This document shows positions 5,639 to 9,937 of a stretch of 9,937 nucleotides of DNA, piece after piece. The position numbers and the translations under genes were made by a program. The stretch covers positions 1 to 9,937 of the forward strand of contig PCVE01000072.1 in NCBI GenBank assembly GCA_002762705.1, written 5' to 3'. The notes beneath the pieces are model-generated. The model saw only the letters and a program-made list of their open reading frames with translations. It ran no database searches and was not told the origin of the DNA. Position 1 is the stretch's first letter. Every line of letters starts with the position of its first letter. Origin of the DNA: Candidatus Woesearchaeota archaeon CG11_big_fil_rev_8_21_14_0_20_43_8 (GTDB lineage Archaea > Nanobdellota > Nanobdellia > Woesearchaeales > CG08-08-20-14).

Positions 5639-7186
5639 ATGATACCTATATTTCAGAACTGCAAGCTCACAGATTTCTCTGATAACAATAATCGTCAGGC
5701 CATGTACAATGCCCTTGAAAAGACGCGGGCGACATTCGGCAAGATGTATCCATTGACGATAGGTGGAGAACGTATCGAGTCTGGTGATTTCCTTGTCTCA
5801 TTCAATCCTGGCGACAAGAACATGATCGTCGGTATGGTGAGCCAGGCCGACCCTAATCTTGCGCATCGCGCGATCGATTCTGCATGGGGAGCATTCCACC
5901 AATGGAAAAAAATCCCTGCTGAAGGACGCGCAGAGTATCTATTGAAGGCAGCTGCAATAATGAAAGAGAGAAGATTCACACTCGCTGCGATGATGGTCTA
6001 TGAAGCCGGAAAGAGTTGGGTCGAAGCTGATGCAGATGTCGCAGAGGCGATCGATTTTCTTGAATTCTATGCAAGAGAGGCAATCAGGTGGTCAGCCAAT
6101 CGTCCGTTGACACAGGTACCTGGAGAGACTAACGAGCTTGTGTATCTGCCGCTTGGCGCAGGTGTTGTGATATCACCTTGGAATTTCCCATGTGCGATAC
6201 TCGTCGGGATGACTGCTGGAGCGATCGCTGCCGGAAACACAATCATATTGAAACCAGCATCAGAGACACCTATCATCGGTGCGATGTTCGCTGACATCAT
6301 GGCTGAAGCAGGACTTCCTCCTGGCGTGCTCAATTTTGTCCCAGGCAGCGGACAGATTGTAGGAGAATATCTTGTGAATAGCCCACATATAAGGTTCATA
6401 TCATTCACTGGATCAAAACAGGTCGGACTTAGTATCGCCGAAAAAGCCAATAAAAACCACGAAGGACAGAGATGGATAAAAAGAGTCACTGCCGAAATGG
6501 GTGGCAAGGACGCCATCATCGTCGATAACGAATGCGATCTTGATGCTGCTGCAAAAGGAGTGATGCTCTCAGCATTCGGATATCAGGGACAGAAATGTTC
6601 TGCCTGCTCACGCGTGATCGTGGTTCGGGAAGTATATGAAGATTTCATCGCACGACTGGTCGAGAAGACTAAGAACATAACCATCGGTCCGATGGACAAT
6701 CCGGCCCATTATCTTGGTCCAGTCATCAACAAAGCAGCATATGACAAGATAATGTCATATATCGAGATAGGCAAGACCGAAGGTAAGCTGATCATAGGCG
6801 GCGTAGGTGATGAGAACAAGGGCTATTACATTTATCCAACGATCTTTAGAGATGTCCCCTGGAACTCGCGGCTTGCGCAGGAAGAGATATTTGGGCCGGT
6901 CCTATCGATCATATTCGCGGAGAATTTTGATGATGCGCTAAATATAGCAAACAGCACAGTATATGGCCTCACTGGCGCAGTCTATACCAATAATGAAGAA
7001 AAAATTAAAAAGGCAAAGGATGAGTTCTACGTAGGCAACCTGTATTTCAACAGGAAATGCACAGGCGCCCTTGTTGATGTGCAGCCGTTTGGTGGTTTTA
7101 ACCTGTCTGGCACCGATGGGAAAGCGGGTGGAAGAGAATACCTGCTGTTATTCATGCAGGCAAAGTCGATCTGCAGGAAAAATTAG
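5639..7186 (+). CDS. rocA: 1-pyrroline-5-carboxylate dehydrogenase (glutamate semialdehyde dehydrogenase)
   Basis: This NAD(P)-dependent aldehyde dehydrogenase oxidises L-glutamate gamma-semialdehyde, the open form of pyrroline-5-carboxylate, to glutamate; it is the last step of proline and arginine/ornithine breakdown. The 515-residue length matches bacterial RocA. Catalytic features are Asn182 in SPWNFP, Glu286 in TAEMGGKDA, and nucleophile Cys320 in GYQGQKCSACSR. FTGSKQVG (256-263) is in the cofactor site and EEIFGPV (415-421) is the conserved ALDH motif. The tail NRKCTGALVDVQPFGGFNLSGTDGKAGG is characteristic of the RocA subgroup rather than of generic ALDHs. Similarity to firmicute-type RocA suggests horizontal acquisition, although codon use looks like its neighbours. 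No proline dehydrogenase is present in the window. The stop codon TAG is part of the rfcL ribosome-binding region. Confidence 0.95.
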   Translation: MIPIFQNCKLTDFSDNNNRQAMYNALEKTRATFGKMYPLTIGGERIESGDFLVSFNPGDKNMIVGMVSQADPNLAHRAIDSAWGAFHQWKKIPAEGRAEYLLKAAAIMKERRFTLAAMMVYEAGKSWVEADADVAEAIDFLEFYAREAIRWSANRPLTQVPGETNELVYLPLGAGVVISPWNFPCAILVGMTAGAIAAGNTIILKPASETPIIGAMFADIMAEAGLPPGVLNFVPGSGQIVGEYLVNSPHIRFISFTGSKQVGLSIAEKANKNHEGQRWIKRVTAEMGGKDAIIVDNECDLDAAAKGVMLSAFGYQGQKCSACSRVIVVREVYEDFIARLVEKTKNITIGPMDNPAHYLGPVINKAAYDKIMSYIEIGKTEGKLIIGGVGDENKGYYIYPTIFRDVPWNSRLAQEEIFGPVLSIIFAENFDDALNIANSTVYGLTGAVYTNNEEKIKKAKDEFYVGNLYFNRKCTGALVDVQPFGGFNLSGTDGKAGGREYLLLFMQAKSICRKN

Positions 7187-7196
7187 GTCATTTACA

Positions 7197-8408
7197 ATGG
7201 ATAAACCATGGACATTAAAGTACGCTCCAAAAAGATCAGATGATCTTATCGGACAAGAGAATCCACTTATACAGCTGAAGCGCTTCGTCCTTGAATACAA
7301 GAAACAGAAAAAAAGAGGCATGGTGATATATGGATCGTCAGGCTGTGGGAAGACAAGTTCAGTCCATGCGCTCGCTGATGATCTTGGCCTTGAGATTGTC
7401 GAGATAAATGCATCTGATAGCAGGAATAAAGACGCTATTGAATCGATTGTCGGTGGAGCAACAAGACAGATGTCACTTTTTGGAACTGGAAAGATCATCC
7501 TCATAGACGAGATCGACGGTCTTGCGGGAAACAAAGACCGTGGTGGTGTGCAAGCGCTTGTCAGGATATTGAAATACTCAGTCTTCCCAGTCATCATGAC
7601 TTGTGATGACCCATATGATAAAAAATATTCTGCGCTTCGAAAAGAGATAGACATAGTCCAGTTCATGCCTTTGAAATATTCAGAGATATCTGGAGCTTTG
7701 ATTGACATATGCAAAAAAGAGGGTATCGATTTTGATGAGAGCGCGGTGAAACAGCTAGCACGGCAGTCAGATGGGGATCTTCGGGCTGCGACAAACGATC
7801 TTCAGACAATAGCTGGGAAATCAAAAAGGCTCAATATGGCTGATCTCGATATGCTTGGAGAACGTATCAAGAAAGAGAAGATCGAAGAGGCGCTTTTGCG
7901 TGTCTTCAAGATGAAAGACCCATCGATTGTGCAGGAAGCATTCTATAATGTTCAGGAAGATATAAACGCACAGATGATGTGGATCGACGAGAACCTTCCA
8001 AAAGAATACAAGGATCCCGCGTCGCTTGCGCGCGCATATGACTATCTTTCCCGTGCTGATGTGTTTCTTGGACGTATCCGAAGAAGACAGCATTGGAGAT
8101 TTCTTGCTACAGCAGGCCCCCTCATGAGCGCTGGTGTCGCCGTCTCAAAAGATGAACGTAATCCTGCGGAGATAAAATATTCGCGTCCCGACAGGATCCT
8201 TGAGATGTGGAAAGCGAAGATGATGAACCAGAAGAGAGATTCGATCTCGACGAAGATCGCTGATGGATGCCATGTCTCTGTAAGACGTGCGCGGCAGGAT
8301 ATATTACCATACGTGCGGGCTATGTGCAAAAAGAATAAATCAGTATCTGATTCAATCATGGCAGCATTAGAATTATCCACTGATGAATCGCAATGGCTCA
8401 GCAGATGA
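7197..8408 (+). CDS. rfcL: Replication factor C large subunit (clamp loader)
   Basis: The large subunit of the archaeal clamp loader, which with RfcS uses ATP to place PCNA on primed DNA. It has 403 residues, in the shorter part of the family range. MDKPWTLKYAPKRSDDLIGQ is the family N-terminus, and it fixes the start at 7197 rather than at an in-frame ATG inside rocA. Walker A is GSSGCGKTS (46-54), Walker B LIDEID (102-107), sensor 1 VIMTCDDPY (132-140, Cys-Asp where the family often has Ala-Asn), and sensor 2 GDLRAATNDLQ (193-203). The C-terminal collar domain covers about 220-390. The end, LELSTDESQWLSR, shows no QxxLxxFF PCNA-interacting box, which many archaeal homologues carry. GGTCA lies 6 nt upstream and overlaps the rocA stop, suggesting coupling. 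The stop is 3 nt from a convergent gene. Confidence 0.95.
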   Translation: MDKPWTLKYAPKRSDDLIGQENPLIQLKRFVLEYKKQKKRGMVIYGSSGCGKTSSVHALADDLGLEIVEINASDSRNKDAIESIVGGATRQMSLFGTGKIILIDEIDGLAGNKDRGGVQALVRILKYSVFPVIMTCDDPYDKKYSALRKEIDIVQFMPLKYSEISGALIDICKKEGIDFDESAVKQLARQSDGDLRAATNDLQTIAGKSKRLNMADLDMLGERIKKEKIEEALLRVFKMKDPSIVQEAFYNVQEDINAQMMWIDENLPKEYKDPASLARAYDYLSRADVFLGRIRRRQHWRFLATAGPLMSAGVAVSKDERNPAEIKYSRPDRILEMWKAKMMNQKRDSISTKIADGCHVSVRRARQDILPYVRAMCKKNKSVSDSIMAALELSTDESQWLSR

Positions 8409-8411
8409 TTT

Positions 8412-9164
8412 TCAGGATGATGTGAACAACCGTTCTACACTCTTCTCATTGAACTGGAGATTTCTATCTATTATATACATCCAATCTCTTAATCTCCCTG
8501 ATTCGATCGGCAGCTTTATGCTTGCTGTATAGATCGCGGTCTTGCTCTTTTCAATAGTGCCTGTGATGATGACCATATCATGCTGCTGTGCGACAACCAT
8601 CCTCGCAAGAAGCCTTACTTTTTTGGTATCATTCGTTGCTGCGATATATACAAGGGTCGATGGATCACCTTTCAATTGATGCCAATTATGCTTCGCTTTT
8701 TTCAGGTTTATATTTGGGAGAGTATAACCACTTGTCTCGTTGATATCATGTAATTTGAAGAAATCGCACCTTCTATCGACTATGCGGTCTATTGTCTGGC
8801 GGAACAGTTTCTGTTCATAAGAGTTTCCATGCAGAGAATTTGCGATTATATTCTTTTTGATTGTATCTGCCCAATTATAGGCGTTCCTGACGTAAGTCTG
8901 TGCCCAGTCCTTATTTGGTCCGCCGGATTTCTTATCATAGAAATAACCCTGTGGTGCGATCGTGAAATCATATAGATCAGTCGAGGCGGAATCAAACACT
9001 TTCACAAGATCTCCGCTATCTTTGTCGAACGAATAACCCACCAGATTATCGCCTTCCATCAGGATCATCGTCTTGTTCAAGAATTCGACATTGAATCTGA
9101 GATCGCGCTCTGAACCGAACGGACCACTTTTCTTCTCGTTTATCAAAAGTTCCAATGATGGCAT
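8412..9164 (-). CDS. Uncharacterised 250-residue protein
   Basis: I do not recognise this protein. It is 250 residues, soluble, with no signal peptide or membrane helix. The N-terminal about 95 residues are beta-rich (RFNVEFLNKTMILMEGDNLVG) with aromatic and Gly-rich turns (PQGYFYDKKSGG). A middle, mostly helical basic part (about 90-165) contains YVRNAYNWADTIKK and QTIDRIVDRRCDFFKL. The C-terminal part alternates helix and strand (STLVYIAATNDTKKVRLLARMVVAQQ, then MVIITGTIEKSKTAIYTASIKL) and ends LQFNEKSVERLFTSS. Thr/Asn-rich and charged composition is like its neighbours. The ATG at 9164-9162 is supported by GGGTGA 4 nt upstream, the same element as at minD. It is convergent with rfcL (3-nt gap) and divergent from the membrane-anchored gene at 9322. 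No function is assigned. Confidence 0.85.
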   Translation of the reverse strand: MPSLELLINEKKSGPFGSERDLRFNVEFLNKTMILMEGDNLVGYSFDKDSGDLVKVFDSASTDLYDFTIAPQGYFYDKKSGGPNKDWAQTYVRNAYNWADTIKKNIIANSLHGNSYEQKLFRQTIDRIVDRRCDFFKLHDINETSGYTLPNINLKKAKHNWHQLKGDPSTLVYIAATNDTKKVRLLARMVVAQQHDMVIITGTIEKSKTAIYTASIKLPIESGRLRDWMYIIDRNLQFNEKSVERLFTSS

Positions 9165-9170
9165 ATTTTC

Positions 9171-9188
9171 ACCCTTCGGGTTTTTTTC
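9171..9188. promoter_or_regulatory. Small GC hairpin with T-tract over the 250-aa gene's RBS
   Basis: Plus strand: ACCC-TTC-GGGT followed by about seven Ts, shaped like a short intrinsic terminator that could stop antisense read-through. Minus strand: ACCC-GAA-GGGT, where the right arm is the GGGTGA ribosome binding site of the 250-residue gene, so the hairpin could mask it. The stem is only 4 bp with a 3-nt loop, so either role is tentative. Confidence 0.35.
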
Positions 9189-9210
9189 AGGGGATATTAA
9201 GGGGATATTT
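9189..9210. repeat. Tandem 11-bp repeat in divergent promoter region
   Basis: AGGGGATATTA is followed directly by AGGGGATATTT: two copies with one mismatch and a period of one helical turn. They sit between the predicted TATA box (9206-9213, overlapping the second copy) and start site of the 250-residue gene, a position typical of a repressor operator. Confidence 0.5.
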
Positions 9211-9220
9211 AAGCTTTACT
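9204..9220 (-). promoter_or_regulatory. TATA box of the 250-aa gene
   Basis: The minus strand reads GTAAAGCTTAAATATCC, with CTTAAATA at 9213-9206 and a purine BRE-like stretch upstream. The predicted start is near 9184, giving a leader of about 20 nt that contains the ACCC/GGGT hairpin and the GGGTGA site. Confidence 0.55.
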
Positions 9221-9228
9221 AGATTTTT

Positions 9229-9274
9229 GGGGTGTGAGGTGTGGGCTATGGGCTGTGGGCTGTGAAGTGTGGGG
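9229..9274 (+). repeat. G-rich low-complexity tract (GGGCTRT repeats)
   Basis: This stretch contains only one C-poor, G/T-rich pattern: GGGCTAT, GGGCTGT, GGGCTGT, then GTGAAGTGTGGGG. G-runs at 9243-9245, 9250-9252, 9257-9259 and 9271-9274 have loops of 4, 4 and 11 nt, compatible with a G-quadruplex on the plus strand. It lies between the two divergent promoters, directly upstream of the BRE of the 9322 gene. Confidence 0.55.
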
Positions 9275-9278
9275 TTTT

Positions 9279-9293
9279 GCGAAAGCTTTAAAT
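9279..9293 (+). promoter_or_regulatory. BRE/TATA promoter of the 9322 gene
   Basis: GCGAAAG followed by CTTTAAAT (9286-9293) fits an archaeal BRE plus TATA box. The centre is about 33 nt upstream of the ATG at 9322, predicting a leader of only a few bases, and no ribosome binding site precedes that ATG. Confidence 0.6.
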
Positions 9294-9321
9294 TGCATAG
9301 ATTTCCTCTATTGGACTGAAA

Positions 9322-9937
9322 ATGGTAAAAAGAATGCTCGCAGTGTATCTGCTCATGGTCATCATCATGCTTGGCGTGAGCATGGTTGAATGGTCACGAC
9401 CTTCTGGGATGGCTATCAATGTCGACAACACCTTTGTGGATGCAGACAGTGATCCTGCAATAATCGAGCTTATGGGAAATGACATCTTCACAGATGGCAA
9501 GCCGACCACAAGCGATATCGTGTCGATAGATGGTATCATGCTTGGAGATTCCATGCAACAGGTATTGGATCGATTAGGGAATGCTGACCGTTTCCAGACA
9601 TTCCCGGGAAATATTGTGAATCTTGAATATGAGACTATCTTTGATAGCGAGTTCACTGCAATGATTATCCACCTCGAGAATGATTCTATCACCAGGATGA
9701 CTGTGCTTCCTGGATTTGGCAGCAATCTCGCTGGAGCCACAAGATACGGTTATAAGAAAGAGGAAGTATACAAGCGTTTCGGCCAGCCTGACAAGATGGA
9801 GCCATTGAATGATTACTGGGTCTATTATTTCGACAAGTATGGGATCGATGTCCTGATGAAGAACAAAGTAGTCATCGGATATAGTTTCCGGCGGCTTTGT
9901 AGAAAAGTTCAAAATATAGAGTCCTTAAGCCGTAAGG
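9322..9937 (+). CDS. Membrane-anchored two-repeat protein, open at window end (possible frameshift)
   Basis: The ATG at 9322 opens a frame with no stop before the window end (205 codons). Residues 5-21 are hydrophobic (LAVYLLMVIIMLGVS preceded by KR), a signal anchor or signal peptide; the rest is extracytoplasmic by inference. Two similar units follow, at about 68-130 and 140-187: ‘G…GDSMQQVLDRLGNADRF' and ‘GYKKEEVYKRFGQPDKME', each then strand-rich (NLEYETIFD; WVYYFDKYGIDVLM). This G-x(n)-V-x-x-R-x-G-x-x-D layout recalls small BamE/SmpA-like modules, a pattern resemblance only. After Tyr187-Ser188 the frame turns to FRRLCRKVQ with two adjacent CGG codons. Dropping one T at 9885-9887 instead gives a smooth end, SSGGFVEKFKI, and a stop at 9917-9919. 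Function is unknown. Confidence 0.75.
   Translation, partial: MVKRMLAVYLLMVIIMLGVSMVEWSRPSGMAINVDNTFVDADSDPAIIELMGNDIFTDGKPTTSDIVSIDGIMLGDSMQQVLDRLGNADRFQTFPGNIVNLEYETIFDSEFTAMIIHLENDSITRMTVLPGFGSNLAGATRYGYKKEEVYKRFGQPDKMEPLNDYWVYYFDKYGIDVLMKNKVVIGYSFRRLCRKVQNIESLSRK

Noticed and set aside
6067..6519. 150-codon minus-strand ORF inside rocA, and similar ones in rfcL (7148-7714, 8042-8380)
   Set aside because: They are antisense to highly conserved catalytic regions, with Ser/Pro/Ile-rich composition typical of shadow frames and no upstream signals.
9288..9740. 150-codon minus-strand ORF opposite the gene at 9322
   Set aside because: The plus frame has a BRE/TATA promoter, a hydrophobic signal segment and internal repeats; the minus frame has none of these.

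Overview
The window looks like chromosomal DNA of an archaeon. The evidence is an archaeal LSm gene coupled to ribosomal protein L37e (eL37), a replication factor C large subunit, TATA/BRE-type promoters in nearly every intergenic gap, several genes with TATA boxes so close to the start codon that the mRNA must be leaderless or nearly so, and GGTGA-type ribosome binding sites elsewhere. The very compact layout, short ORFans with membrane segments, a bacterial-looking ArgRS and a Bacillus-like RocA would fit a DPANN-type lineage such as Woesearchaeota. That placement is inference; no marker in the window settles it.

Layout. Positions 1-248 (minus) hold the N-terminus of a secreted protein with a signal peptide. 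Positions 403-812 (minus) are an LSm/eL37 RNA-binding and ribosome operon with its own promoter. Positions 895-2234 (minus) are a MinD-like deviant Walker ATPase followed 2 nt later by a four-helix membrane protein. Positions 2369-4078 (plus) encode ArgRS. Positions 4079-4612 (minus) encode a membrane-anchored J-domain protein whose HPD motif is SPD. Positions 4731-8408 (plus) are a probable three-gene run: HD-domain phosphohydrolase, 1-pyrroline-5-carboxylate dehydrogenase and RFC large subunit. Positions 8412-9164 (minus) encode an unrecognised 250-residue protein. From 9322 (plus) a membrane-anchored two-repeat protein runs toward the window end, possibly with a one-base frameshift near 9885.

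How the genes relate. Most are housekeeping genes in short independent units. Two associations stand out. One is the MinD-like ATPase with its 4-TM partner, a candidate membrane-positioning or trafficking pair. The other is the grouping of a nucleotide-type phosphohydrolase, a bacterial-type amino-acid catabolic dehydrogenase and a clamp-loader subunit. Both convergent gene pairs (ArgRS/J-protein, RfcL/250-aa ORFan) have 0 and 3 nt between stop codons, so their transcripts must overlap or terminate inside the opposing gene. I found no tRNA, rRNA, CRISPR array, IS element or clear defence system. No intergenic stretch exceeds about 160 bases.
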